This document shows, in pieces, positions 13,379 through 26,378 of a stretch of DNA of 64,000 bases. The stretch comes from Lithospermum erythrorhizon. Lineage: Eukaryota; Streptophyta; Magnoliopsida; Boraginales; Boraginaceae. The stretch spans positions 2,501 through 66,500 of the forward strand of contig JADFUC010000361.1 of NCBI GenBank assembly GCA_019722365.1, written 5' to 3'. Under the pieces are notes generated by a model. The model saw only the letters and a list, made by a program, of their open reading frames with translations, made no database searches and was not told where the DNA came from. The stretch's first letter is position 1. Every line of letters begins with the position of its first letter. The position numbers and the translations under genes are program-made.

Positions 13379-15309
13379 ACGAAAAAAGATAAGTGAACCC
13401 TTGTGTAATGTTAGGTGACTACATTATAAAACCATACAGTTTAAATCCTCCATCTAGGTGGTTGAGATTTTCAACTATTTTCTTTGGACTTGTATGTGTA
13501 AAAAAGGATGTCATATTTAATATGGAAAACTACATATTTCCATCTATGTATCAGGTGATTCTGATTGAAGGAATGTTATTATGATCTTCATTTTAAAACA
13601 TGATGTTTTGAATAATAGATGATTGAGTGATACTTGTGGAATATGTCTTTGACAAGGCTTGCGTTCAATCTTGCTTAGATGAACTGAGTCAACTCTCACT
13701 AGATTTAGTGGAGGTATCGCTATCATCGGGTTTAGTTTGTATACATCGAATTGATAAGAGTATGGGGATGACCATATAAATACTATCAAGTTCTGAATTA
13801 AGTATCATCGACATGACAAATGTATAATCCAAGGAATGAGACATCATTCCGATCTTAAAAGCGCACTTGATAAGATACGTAAGTAAGGAATTGTGTTTAA
13901 TGAAGTTAAAGCACAATGGATGAAATCTTTCAATTTCATATACCAAAATAATTTTCATTCTAACCTTATATGTGTCATTAGTTGAATGATACAAGTAAGG
14001 ATTGTGTTTAACGTGGTTGAGACACAAAGAGTCAAATAATTTCACATATCAAAAGTTGTTGCACGACCTTTAAATAAATTTATCCATACTCAATCGTGAG
14101 AAAAACTCAAGAGTTATATTTGACAAACAAACTTTTGAATCGCCTTAGTGTGATTATCGTTAGTATTATGCAGGTAGACATAATTTAAACGCCAGGATCC
14201 AATGCTGAGATTACATCACGTGTATGTCTAAAGAAATCGGGTATTTATTTCCATCAACTATAGAATTACAATTCATTGTATCTATAGTATCTTCATTATG
14301 AAGAATGGAAGTAAATATATGACTTGAATGTATTCAAGTGACTCCTTAGTAGACACCAATCCAGTGTTAGAGCTTTTTGGTTATATCATGAATATTATGT
14401 GAGAACTCCTGATGCATTGCTAACGCCTAATGCAAATAGACAGATGATGATATGAATAAATCATACTCCAATAGATGACTTAAGGTCATCTGAGTAAAAT
14501 AGAATTGGAATACACGAGTCGAGTATAGAACTTACTCTATTTACCTTCTAGATGGTGATTCATCAGAAGTAAGAAACGTGTTTCCATTAAATGAACATAT
14601 AGTCATGAATGAATGTTTAATCAAATATTTGGTTTTGACCATGTTGAACGTATTCATTGGTTGACTATGCTCATGTCTATTTCAAACTTTTTCCTTATTG
14701 ATTATCCACGTGTTGTAACATGTGTGTTTAAGTGAGTGATCCAAAGAATGTTCCTTGGCAATGCCTGCTGATGATGGATACTTGAGATTGTCTTTGAAGT
14801 TCACATCTTAAACGAATAAGAAGGGAAAACGATTATACTACCGCCAGCGTCCAAGTTGCAAACTTGAGATACGCGATAACGGAGTTAGAAATCTTCATCT
14901 TGATGTTTCACTGAAATCAAAAGGCTCAAGAGTGAAGATGAATCTTGAGTTATTTAAAGGTTATTGATACGCTCTACACATAATGTTTTACACATTAAGT
15001 ACTAAAGGAATCCACCTACAATCTCGAAAGGTATGGTAATGAATTGATTCTTGTACATCGGTGAGTCCAAATACTGATAAATTAGTCACAAGATATACAT
15101 GTAAGCTTACATGTCATTTGCTTGTTAAGTTACAATGCGTCATGAAGCTCGAGGTAATTAAAATCTATTATATAATAGATAGATTCTAATTTACGGGCGC
15201 AACCTCATTGAGGTCTCACACAAGTGACCTCACGTGAGTGAGTGGTTGAATCTATTACATGATGATGATGACCTAATCGCGATGTTGCGTCGATTGGCGT
15301 ACATCATGA
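13364..15309 (+). mobile_element. Retroelement interior from the axis, right arm
   Basis: Collinear with about 40826-42950 of the second copy. The match begins almost exactly at the axis: TTGTGTAATG near 13403 corresponds to the same string near 40851. Upstream of this, in the second copy, the element continues (36751-40815). In the arms that 5' half is missing and the sequence folds back instead. Confidence 0.75.
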
Positions 15310-15354
15310 CCAGCGTGAAATAACCCGCTATTGCTTTTAAACCTTTAAAAATAT

Positions 15355-15545
15355 GTTAAATATATCGTTTGGTGGTGGGATCCGGAGATAGTATAAATAC
15401 TTTCGGAATAAAATAGATATACCGAGACGAGTATTAAATGAGTAGTATTGTGTTACACGGATAATAATATATTTAGGATCGTTTTCATTAAATTTAATGA
15501 CAAAAAGTGGAGAAATAAAGCACCATACCAAACGGTAGGCCTAAT
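15355..15545. mobile_element. MITE-like element, right arm
   Basis: Mirror of 11166-11359, with ends TATCGTTTGGTGG and CCATACCAAACGGTAGGCCTAA. Non-coding. Confidence 0.45.
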
Positions 15546-16685
15546 TCCTTACTCTATATATATCCCTTAAACCCAAATCATCATCATCTTCATCACCATT
15601 TCATTTTTTTTTCTTCTTTTTCTTCTTTTCTTTGTCTTGTGAAGTTCTCATAATAAAAATTCAAGCTTTAAGTGTTCCTACTATCATCTAAGCATCTAAG
15701 GTATATGATACAACTCTGTGATGATATGTTACGCTTGTTACATTGATATATGTTACGCCTAGATGGTATGTTACGTTGTTTTGTAATTTGAAAAGTTAGT
15801 AAAAAACTGAATATTATACTAAAGATTGAATCTTTATGTAGTTTAAGTGCAGAATTAGAACCATATTTCCTAAGTTATGACCATATATTTGAACATTTTT
15901 AGGAGTATATCACTTGAGAGATAGCTATATGAAAAATGGATTTGATTTTTGTTCCTATTTAATTTCAGTTTTTATATGTTTTAAATAGGAAATAAATAGT
16001 AAATATATTCCCAAAAATTATAAAATTGCTTTTAAGTAAAAGTTGTTATCATAATGGAGTCGAATTCGTGTAAGAAGGTTTGATTTCTGAAGTTGTTTTG
16101 TATTTATTATAAAATTTTGAAGTTAAATGGTAGAAAATGATATGATAAATAGAAATAAATATAAATTTTGAAATTTTAAAGTTGATTTGATATTTATTTT
16201 GAATTATGAGATGTTGAATAATAATAATCGGGATTTAAATGGAGAAAATTATATTTTTATGCTATAAAAATATTCGGGCAGTTTTGTTAGACCATTTTAC
16301 TACATTTTGAACTAGGATCATTATACTGGGACTATTAGATTATATTTGATCTTTATTTGTGATGTAATAGATATAAAGGGGAGGTTATTAAACGGAAAGT
16401 AAAATAACGTATATAATTGCTTTGGATAGGAGTTGAGCCCGGACTGCACGTAATTACCTGTGAGATATTTTAGTTGCTGCCCGGTGAGTACAAATCTCAT
16501 GATGGAAACCTTTATATATATTATGATTATATATTTGGTACGCGTTTGTCATGTGGTTATAATAAATATATATCGAAAGTTATCGAGATTGATGTTATGA
16601 GATTGTTGTAGTTGTTATGATTATACAACGATTGTTGTGTTGTTTTATTTGAATGAATATTTGATTATGCATTTTTTATGGTTAG
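15546..16685. other. AT-rich segment with TATA-like box and leader, right arm
   Basis: CTATATATATCCC (about 15554-15566) is followed by a CAT/TTC-rich leader and then AT-rich sequence ending in GGTGAGTACAAATCTCATG (near 16481). A similar GGTGAGTAC string follows a leader in the LTR-like insertion (left arm, 7674), which suggests related LTR families. No protein-coding content. Confidence 0.4.
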
Positions 16686-18149
16686 CGTGGACGACCGCCT
16701 AAAGCGGCCCCCCGAGGTCGAACGCATCAACCCGGATTAATCACCAACGATGTATAACGATAAATGACTTCATTTAACGCGGGTAATAAAAAGTAATACA
16801 ACTCGTCCATCGGGTGAACTAACCAACGCTACAACAACTGAAAAGTAATAATATAAATACAACATCAACCAATGGGTTTTACAACTCGAGACAACAAAAA
16901 CTCCAAAGAAGATAAAAGTATGACTGTTAAGGTCTTCAAGCCACCATCGCCACCTCCGCGGGTACGCAGCTACTCGGCCAATGCATCTCGGTCATCCCGC
17001 AACAACCTAGACATAAAACGCCTCCCCATAGGGAAATAGGAGTCAGCTAAAAAGATGAGTGAATGGCTAAATATCACGTATAATCTACTACTCATACAAA
17101 ATGTATGATAATTCAAGACCCTTATCTATTTAACGACTATCCACCCCAAGAGTTATGTTTTATATGCTCCTCCGACAAGATAAATCTTTCCCTTAATGGC
17201 TTTCTCTCCGAATTAATACCGACATAACTCCACACCACGCCAACAACTTACTCACAATACACCTTAATCACAAAGAGATATCTTTCATTTGTTATCTTTC
17301 CTGGCATAGCTAATTTTCGATATAATATACCACTCAAACATTACCACAACTCAACATTTCAATAACTCAACCAACTATCTTTTAGTTCACCGGAAAGTGC
17401 CATCCCAATTATAATCATACACCTCCTATGACATCCGAATACGTTTATCATAAGAACCTCCAAATCGCTTTTATTATCTTAATACAACCGAGCAACGATA
17501 TCTTAATCTAGATAACTTAAGTACGGAATTATCTCACCAACTTATTCATTTAGTCTACGAACCGTGCCCACCTCAATGGTATCAACGCCGTGGTTAGGTC
17601 ATGCTTATATACTAACCCGCTTGAATCCAACTTTCCACTATATATATGGAAATATCATCAACATCATCTATATATTAGCATGAACGCTTTCGTTTATAAT
17701 TCTCCCTTATACCTAATGCCCTCATTCAAAATTTATCTCAACCATTAACCAACCTAACTTTTAACCTTAAAGGATGTATACCCATTGATACCACCAACCT
17801 AGATCCACAAGAAAAAATCTGATAATATTATCAATAATCAACCGAAAACCTAATTCGATATAATTCATCAAGGCAAATACCTAGTATAATCAAAGACAAT
17901 ATCCATAACCAATAAATGAGTCAAAAAACAGATCATACAACAATATACAAAATTAAATAACATGTCAACATATATAATACAAAGTCTCAATAAGGCAATA
18001 ATAATCTAAGTAATAAAATCACGAGACTAACAACTTAATTATAACTCTAGTTATCAAACCATCTATCTCTCATATCTCCACAAGTATACATCCTCTAATG
18101 CAAGATATGCTCAACTGGCCTACCCGGCAGGAATGGACCAAACTTAATA

Positions 18150-18480
18150 AACACCGCCTTATAACAAGCATAAGGCCAACCGCACTTATACCGTAGTATA
18201 AAGCCACACCGACAATGCACACAGCAAAGTGAACATAGAGAGTCATACCGCTTTATGTACCAAGAGTAAGTGCCGGAACCGCACTTATAGACTAAGTATA
18301 AGGCTTAATTTACAATGCACACAAAGAAAGTTATCAAAAAGACTCATACTCTCACTCTTATACCGTAGTATAAGGACAAACCGCATTTCTATACACTCAA
18401 GTATAATGCCACACCGATAATGCACACAAAGAAGTGATCATAAGAGTCATACCGCCTCTTATATCAGAAGTCTAAGGCCA
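18150..18480 (-). repeat. Three-copy tandem repeat of about 100 bp, right arm
   Basis: Mirror of 8284-8590. Each unit carries AATGCACACA.AG, GTCATAC.C and CGTAGTATAA or a close variant. Confidence 0.75.
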
Positions 18481-18689
18481 ATAGCTACATATCCCGTAGC
18501 GAAGTTTATAGCCACCTAACCCCCTAATCATCCCAAACTATAGGGTCATATCCTAATATCAAGTCACCTCAAAGTCACGTATAACTCCAACAAACACCTC
18601 CGAGCAACTAACTACTCTATTCTAAACCAATAACAAAGCACACAGCCAAAACGTCTCACAATCAAAAATCAACTGTAATCACCGCAAGG

Positions 18690-18800
18690 CCACGTAAATA
18701 CGTGGCGCCGATAGTGGCCACGTAGTCGCCGACAAGGCCACGTAAAATATAAAAGCGTCGACAAGGCCACGTAAAATATAAAAGTGCCGACAAGGCCACC
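18690..18800 (-). repeat. Short tandem repeat with CAAGGCCACGTAAA core, right arm
   Basis: Two clean units of about 30 nt (GACAAGGCCACGTAAAATAT plus AAAAG.G) with degenerate copies on both sides. Mirror of 7868-8060. Confidence 0.65.
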
Positions 18801-21059
18801 TCAAAACACAAGAAACGGTGAAGTTAGAGTTCAAGCTATTACTTACCTCAAGCAAATCTTCAATGCCACCGAAATATAATCACACAATCATATCATGGCT
18901 CACGTCAAATGAATCACACATATTCATACCACAAATGTCATGTATATCATTCCTGCCATAATCATACTACAATGACATGTATATCATTCTCAGCATAATC
19001 AAGGGCCTACAAATGACATGTTCCTTCATGCCAATTTTAAAGTAAAGTGCAGTAGCATCTCGCGATAAGTACTCACCTTGGTTAAAGGCAATAAGAAACG
19101 TCCCCGCCTAACGTATCCAAGTGCCTTTCCCATCGCCCGGCTGGGCCTAATCAAAACACCCGAAATACAATTACTACTCACAATAATTTTAACCCTTATC
19201 TTAATTCAATTCCTGAATTTTCAACGCATTTTAGTTACAAATTGACAACATAAGTATAGATGACTAATTATGTTTCAATGACCATTAAAATGACAAATTT
19301 CAACTATCCCGACTAAATCCCATAATCAGCCAACACCTTAATCCAAAATACCCAACATTTTCAACCACCTCAATCAACCCAAAATATTAACTTTTCCAAC
19401 TAATTAAACCCATTTCTCTAACAACCTCAAATCCCAAGCCCGCTTTTACTACTCAAAATCTAATAAACTAATTTCAAAATATATTCCTCCAACAACAACT
19501 TATAAATCAAAATTTCCACCTCAATCAATCTTTTAATAAAGGTCCAATAACATATTTATACTCTCAACAACATTTTAGAAAAGTCAACTCCAAAGTCAAC
19601 TCAACTATACTCAACACTTCCTACCCTAAAATTGATTATTATCATCTTATACTATAATCTAAGCCTCTGGGATAATAATTATAAGGGCCAATAACCCACA
19701 AAAGCCGAAGTCAAACTAAATCCCCAAAAAGTCAACGGCCCTCAAACATCAAGAAATACTCATTCAAACTCTTAATTTTAACTCAAAAACCAACTAATTT
19801 AAGGCCTAAGAATCAAGAGTAGCAATAAAATTCAAAAATCTAAAAAGTCATCAAAAAGTCAACTCAACCGAACTCATTTAAATACTCAAAAGATCCACCT
19901 TTTTTACCTTGAATCGAAAAGGATGACGAGGAGAAACTCTCCCGTAAATTTGAGGTCCAAATCTTAAGTAGATTTAAGAGAAATTTAGAGAAAGAAATTT
20001 CAGTTGGGGGGGGGAGGTTGCTAAGGCTCTAGGCGTGAAGGAGAAGGCCGATCCTTCTTCTTTTTGGGATCTGGGTTGGTTGCTGGGTTACCGGGTTGGC
20101 CCATTAGCTTTATATGGTGAAACCCTAATGCTTTAATTCAATCGACATTGCTTTAACTTATCTCTCACAACTAACCTTCAAACATCAACATTCCTATACT
20201 TCAAATTATATTACCACCCAAATAATATCATTTCCATTCGACACAACTTTAAAATTTCAAACCGAATATGCTACCAACCGACCGATTCGTTGTATTTTCT
20301 ATCAACTTCAAATTTTTTATTTCTCCCTCGAAATAATCCACCGAGCAACCAAGATACTATTAAAGCAATATTAGTACGTAACGGTTGGTTACATTTCTAG
20401 TGAATGGCGCGTGGCGTTAAGCGATCTCTAGTTGACGCTTTCTAACAAGAGGTTACTATGTAATTTGGGGAGTAGTTGTTCATTGAGTAGCCTTATTAAT
20501 ATTTATACATATGTTCTTATATATGAGTATGATTATATGTGGTTGGATACTATTTGTGGTATTTGTATTCACTAAACTTCCCAGCTTACTCCCTATTCTC
20601 TTATGGGAAGGACGCTTTTATGTCTAGGTTTCTAGGAGTGACTCTCCGGGAGGTCGGGCCGGTGAGTCGCGCTGTCGCCGCGCACTTAAGATCGAGGTGA
20701 GGCGGTGGCGGCATAGGAAGTCCTCAACAATCATTCTCCTATTGTTTCCTCTTGTTATGTTTCTAGAACTTTTATGTTGTATATTGAAATGTATGCTCTT
20801 GACATATTACCACTATGATTTATGGTCAAGACTATGTTGTGTATTGTTTTCTCAGATTATTCAAAAAGTTGATGCATGTTTATGTTGATGATGTGATTTC
20901 GTGTGGTGTGTTGTTAGTTTACCAAGATGGACAAAAGGTGTATTGTTATTATTAATGGCTAAATGAAGTGATTTTATGTTATCCATCGATTGATGACTCG
21001 TGTACAGGTTAAGTCGATGATTCAACTTGGGCATGGCCGAGACTGGGTGGGTCGCTACA

Positions 21060-22716
21060 CCATGATATAGCACGCATCTCCGTGAATACGAATTGTGTGG
21101 TTTTACTAAAGGTATTCATGCGGATTCGGAAAACACTTTATAGTAACTTTAAGAGAATAGAGGTAACTATACTTCCATAGGAATGCATCATTTGTCGGGT
21201 CTCTCTTCATCAGAACTGAATGTGAGAATGGTGTCATGGACAGTTGTCCCATATAAAACACGATTAGTCAAGTAATTCATTAATGGGGCTGAGTCTATTA
21301 TACTCGGAGAGTATACTAAAAAGCTTGAATTGTACAAAGAATAATGAAGATAGATGTATTTTTTACAATAATTTTTAGTTGTGTTGTAAACCTACCCGAT
21401 GATAACTCCGAGAAATGGCTAATCGCCATAAAATATGATGGTGTTTTTATATATACCAAAACGGTGTTTTGTTCTTTGCTTACACTTAACTAGTAAGGTT
21501 CGCCATTGAGTGTAAGTGGGCTTCTTTGGCAGTTAAAACCGGATCCAGATGGTAATGTCCACAATTTCAAGGCAAAAGCTTATGGCAAAATGCTTAAAAC
21601 CCATTTTGCCCATACCAAGATCAGACTACATCAGATAACTTAACTATCACGCATTCCATGGTTTGGTAGACCGAGTAGACGGGACGAGACTAGTCAGAAG
21701 TAGCTCGGGTTAAGAAATGTGATTGTAATAACCGCCCAGCCTTGTCCTAAAGGAACTAAGAGCTTCATGCAAGCCAAAGGATTCACGGTGGACTTAAGCG
21801 AGCATCTCGAGTGGATATCTTCTTCCTCGTGATTGAACTCAAATTTCATTTCACAAGATCAAAGTTAAGAAGAAACCGAACGATGCAAGCGTCTGGGCTT
21901 TGGAGCGCTTCATTTAGCTTTCTAGTGGAACAAGTTAAGCAATTGATTGAACAAGTAATTATTGTCTTGGCTAACTGACAAGTAACTACATTATATTGAT
22001 GCGTAATTCAATCATATATGCCGCTTATTATTCCATGGGTGGCTGAAACAATAAATCCTAAGGTAAGTTTGCCTTTCTAGAGAGTAACTTGAGAAGCATT
22101 AACAAGAGAGCCTCTTCTTCAAGTCTAGAAACGAGGGATATCCAAATTTTTTCCCGGGTCGATGCTTGAATTTTGGGGCAACTAGCATTTGATGACCAAG
22201 ATTTCGAATGACATCACTTTCTTAGATCATGAGAGCTTGTAAGTCTAATTAATCTTATGGGCTACACGCCTGTATAATTGCGAGCTGATTTATCTGCTAA
22301 AATTATATAGAAGATAAGTGTATATTCTGTCTCATGAATTTTAAGTGAAGTGTTGAAGTTTAGCGATTCTTAGACCTACGTGATATAACTATCTATGTTA
22401 TACGAAAGCTTTGTACTTGGATCGTCAAACGCCCGCTCTTTAAGCGAGATCACTGCATATGTTAGGTAACACAGCTGAGTATAGTAGTAGATGCCTGAGT
22501 ATATTTTGAGTAGCGAATTTGTCCATCCTTGACATAAGGATCTCTAAGCCTCTCTGAGAGTCATGGCTAATGTTTAATCGGACATCGCCGGTCATCGCAT
22601 GATTCATAGTTAGAGTGTGCCTGCGTATTTCCATGACACACTTCTCGCCATGGTTACCGACTAAAGATCTCGAGACAAAGGAACTCAGAAAGTAACTGCC
22701 CAAGGGCAAGTGGGAG
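21060..22716 (+). mobile_element. Retroelement interior before the 3' LTR, right arm
   Basis: Collinear with about 42950-44536 of the second copy. Shared blocks include TTTTACTAAAGGTATTC, AGTAACTTTAAGAGAATAGA and a stretch just before the LTR. It ends in the polypurine tract AAGTGGGAG (22708-22716). No protein motif. Confidence 0.7.
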
Positions 22717-23570
22717 TGGAAAATCAAATTTTAAATACGGAGCTTAATAATTTCTATGTCCATTGCAACAATTGTTGTAATAATTCATTTACTAGTTTAG
22801 TTAAATGTGATTACATAAAACGTAACATTCAATAATAGTAATTGTAATTACTTTTAGTCGCGGTCTCAAGATAATACAAGGGATTATGCTAGATTGCTAG
22901 ATCCCATGCAGAATCTATATAACAATAACACGGTCAAATTATAGTTTATTATACTTTTATTGCTACTATTCCAGTTGGGGAAGGTCACACACATACAGTG
23001 ATGTTTGTTATATTTCAAGTTAAAAATTAAAACCATACTTGCTAATTAAGTTGACTATAACCATGGAATTCTCGACAATAAATTATATTACAAATTAGAG
23101 ATGTAAATACTGGACGAATCCTTGAATTCATTGTAATTTTGTTAGTTCAATTAATCAATTTTGTTAGTTGAACTTGTATAATTAATTTGATAAGATTAAT
23201 TAACAAGTCAAGTTGTCTTAAAGGAGTTTATTTAATTGGTTTGACAAGAATTGAATAAATAAATTTTGAGTTTTGCGACTGTTGGCTCTCGTTAGTTAAC
23301 GAAGTTATGCTTTCTAATATCTCGAGATCTATTAATAGAGGTAATAAGAGATGTAACATTAGAAATATTAAACAAGCAAAAGCCTAGCTACGCCAACACA
23401 TAAGATTTCGGCCTCTCCTCCTGAAACAAACTGCAAGAACTTGATTCTTGTTTTCATATATTCATCCAATCTTAATCCGCCTCTAGTATCTGCTGTGGGA
23501 TTCAACCTCCCTGGTGTAGATCAATCAGGAGACACTTACTTCCTGGGAAAGTGCTTTAAAGGATTTGATT
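22717..23570 (+). mobile_element. 3' LTR of non-coding retroelement, right arm
   Basis: Begins TGGAAAATCAAATTTT at 22717, after the polypurine tract. The body follows the same block order as the LTRs at 35758 and 44537 (GCAACAATTGT, ATGTGATTACAT, GATAATACAAGGGATTATG). The downstream end is estimated. Confidence 0.75.
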
Positions 23571-24285
23571 GTTGTTCTGTGTCAGGAAAAAATTGTTGAT
23601 GCATTCCGATGGTTGCACTATAAGTGATTCCAATATTTGGGATCCGATTTATACAATGAAGATTCCTGGTCAGAGGTTTCATGTTGATTTATTCAAGCAT
23701 GATTATGATTTTCTATCACTGGGGCAAGTAGTCTTTCATGATAATGGGTTTGGGGACTTCGGATTATGTTATTAAATTAAGTACGGGTTCTGGGCTAATA
23801 ATAATAAAGCTTCTGGGTCAAGGCCTGTGAAGCCATCGAGCCGAATAGATTTCCAAATGTTCGCCCAATTCAATTTAAACTTATTTTGAGCCGAATCATC
23901 CTAATCAAACCGAACCTTTAGATCCGGCCGAGTAGCCTGAACCATATTCACAATAAGATTGAGTATATGAGCAAATTTAGTGAAAATATAAGTACTGGTC
24001 ATTATAGATATGAGCTTTCTGTGGTGATGTTAAAAATTAGGAAAATGATATTTTTTAAATATTTGGGGTCATCGATGTAGAACAAACCAAGTCTCACAAT
24101 AAGATCGGTAAAATGGGATTAAGACATGGTATAAAAGGAAAAGTAGTCGTGTGTTGTAAGATAAAAAAAGGTTCCATTAAAAGATCCATTTATAAATACA
24201 AGATGCCACATAAGGCAACCTTTGATGTATAGCGCATAGTGTTGGTCATTGAAATATCAACTACTTAGATTTTGTAGTAGCAAAG
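23571..24285. other. Non-coding, right arm, between LTR and LINE tail
   Basis: Contains a 68-codon open frame at 23569-23775. It matches no family I know and is disrupted in the mirror copy (about 2990-3220). Nothing else is recognisable. Confidence 0.5.
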
Positions 24286-24545
24286 ATGAGAGTATTAAGA
24301 GGGTTGTGTGAATTACTCTCAAAATAAAGAATTAGAAAGATAGTTATTCAAGATGAAGTCGGGCTTTCTCTCAACCGAGGCAAAATTGAGAGAGAATCCT
24401 TAGAGAGATATGGTTATGTAAGAATATTACTGAATAAATGTATGTAGTAAAAAGATGGAATCAAGATAGATTGATAGTTACAAATGAATGTAGATGCTAA
24501 AGTAGACCAAAAAAAAGTTTAAGAGAGACTATATCAAAGTATGTT
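24286..24545 (+). mobile_element. LINE reverse-transcriptase C-terminal remnant, right arm
   Basis: In broken frames it reads MRVLRGLC, then RIRK.VIQDEVGLS, then KIERESLERYGYV and a VDQKK/RPKK-like segment. This is the usual order of the C-terminal tail of plant LINE ORF2 proteins. There is no catalytic domain. Confidence 0.5.
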
Positions 24546-26230
24546 GAATCATAATACCCAATGAGATCCTAAATGTAGAACGAATGACATAACAATTCCA
24601 TTCATATATTACAAGTAGCAAATGTTTGTAAGATACACTAAATAGGTGACAGAAAAGCAAGTTATTCTCTTATTCAAGTAAAGATTAATGCTACCTTGTT
24701 TCAGATGATGTAGTTATTTAGAGGAACCAGTGTTAAAAAATCTCCTTTTTCTTTTCCAAAACTTAATAGTTTGGCCAAGGGATGACAATGTTAACTCCAA
24801 CCGGATCGTACTAATCCCATCCAGTATGGGCCTGTTTTTGAAGAGGCGTCCGGATATTGAATCAAGTTATTGGCTTTTCATTTTCAAATCCGGCTTCAAG
24901 TTCGACTATTGTTACGAGTATAGGTAAACCTTTCGCATCTCTACCCGTATATATAAATATGAAAAATAAATTAACATACATATTCATTTTTACTTTTATG
25001 TTTGTATTTACCTATTATATTTTATAAATTTATAGTTCATGATATATCTATTCTTTTAAAAGTGGATAAGTGGTATTAATATCGGTAACTTGTTTTCAAA
25101 AACATTATCATAATACGTGTAATCTGGGGCACTTAATTATGTATTTAATTTTTCAAAAGTGAAGGTCTGATCAACAAATATTTTTTATTCCTTTATCTAC
25201 CTTAGATTCATTTTCTTCTCTGAATATTTTTATTTATATATTTTCTTCTAATTTTTTAATGTAATTAAAAAGTTACTTATGATAAAAAAATTTCTCAAAC
25301 CAAAAGCAACTAAAAATGGGAATGAAGTGAGAATTTTATGTACAAACAACCTAGCCAACAGGAACCCTGGATTCTTCTTTGAAGTTTTTATATTAGGGTC
25401 GGGTTGTGTAGTATGTCAATGAAGCCAAGAGTCGGGTCACATTTTAAATTTTAGCAAACTTAGCGTCGGATATTATAACCAAAACCTTTCCCAATCCTAC
25501 CCATTGATATCCCTAAAATTAAACCGATGAATTAGATACATTGAAAAAGTAGGCTCTCTGATTTCTAATGCCAAGTAGAAGTTGTAGACGTTTGGAGACG
25601 TTATAACATAGTTAGCATCAGAAGAGATTTAACTATAAGATAAAATTACTTACTCCCAAATAAGGGTGGGAAATGCAAATAGATCAGCTTCATAACTGTA
25701 TCATATTGAACCTAACATAATGTTAACCTGATGGATAGAACCAGTTAGCCTCCGACTGCAGAAACCCACTGATGATGCATTTAAATAAGTTATTTTCTTT
25801 TGATATAAAAATAACAAGTCCAAATATTATTTTACAATTGTAGATGTCATATAAGATAAATAAAAATGTGTTCAACTTGAAGAATGAAGATGCAAATATA
25901 AAATGAATGATAACAAAATTGTAGTAATTCCAGTTTAAATCCGTAATTTCCATCAATGCCTAAATAACTATGGAAGTATCAATCTTTTAGGATTGTACCA
26001 CTCTCTGTATTAACTAACAAAAAGTTGGCAGCATCATCTCTTTCATTCTTAAAACTCATGAATCGTAGATCCGCAAGCCATGGACTGCACTTAACCACAA
26101 TGCCTTCTTTATCTGATCATGAATTCGACTATTAATGCTTTCTACTTTACTTCAGCAAAGACGAATCATCATCTTTAAGTTCAAGAATGAGATATCGATG
26201 TTCATGTCCTTGCTCCAATGATTTGTTTAT
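24546..26230. other. Non-coding 3' flank of TPK, right arm
   Basis: AT-rich mirror of 537-2261. The part adjacent to 26231 is the probable 3' UTR and terminator region of TPK on the minus strand. No gene recognised. Confidence 0.6.
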
Positions 26231-26378
26231 TCAGTGGCGATGTTCCATCAGATCCGCAAGGGTTATTTTCCCACAGTTGCCTGAATCCAAACTCTCAAAC
26301 TGCTTACAGATGAGCTTCGAATATCCTTCTCGGTCACTTTCCATTTCCTTCAGCTTGTATATAACAAATTCAGATTTA
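26231..26378 (-). CDS. TPK last exon, in frame (EF-hand 2 and C-terminus)
   Basis: Acceptor GCAG at 26382-26379, then 49 codons including TGA at 26233-26231. The family pattern YKLKEMGK.TEKDI appears here as YKLKEMESDREGYS. This can be derived from the usual codons by single-base losses at GGG, AAAA and GG runs, three in total, which restores the frame. That is why I suspect homopolymer under-calling. Confidence 0.8.

Larger units (their letters stand above)
16686..21059 (-). mobile_element. 4.4-kb nested insertion with TG...CA-type ends, right-arm copy
   Basis: On the minus strand it starts TGTAGCGACCCACCC (21059) and ends near 16686 in a corrupted form of GTCGTTACA. Beyond the short terminal match, about 370-500 nt at the two ends are similar in inverted orientation. 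Both contain a CACTTCATTTA/GACTTCATTTA block and, further in, a GGGAATAGGGAGT..GTGAATACAAATA block. The element interrupts the retroelement interior, because flanks on both sides align to one continuous stretch near 42950 of the second copy. No protein domain was seen. Confidence 0.5.
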
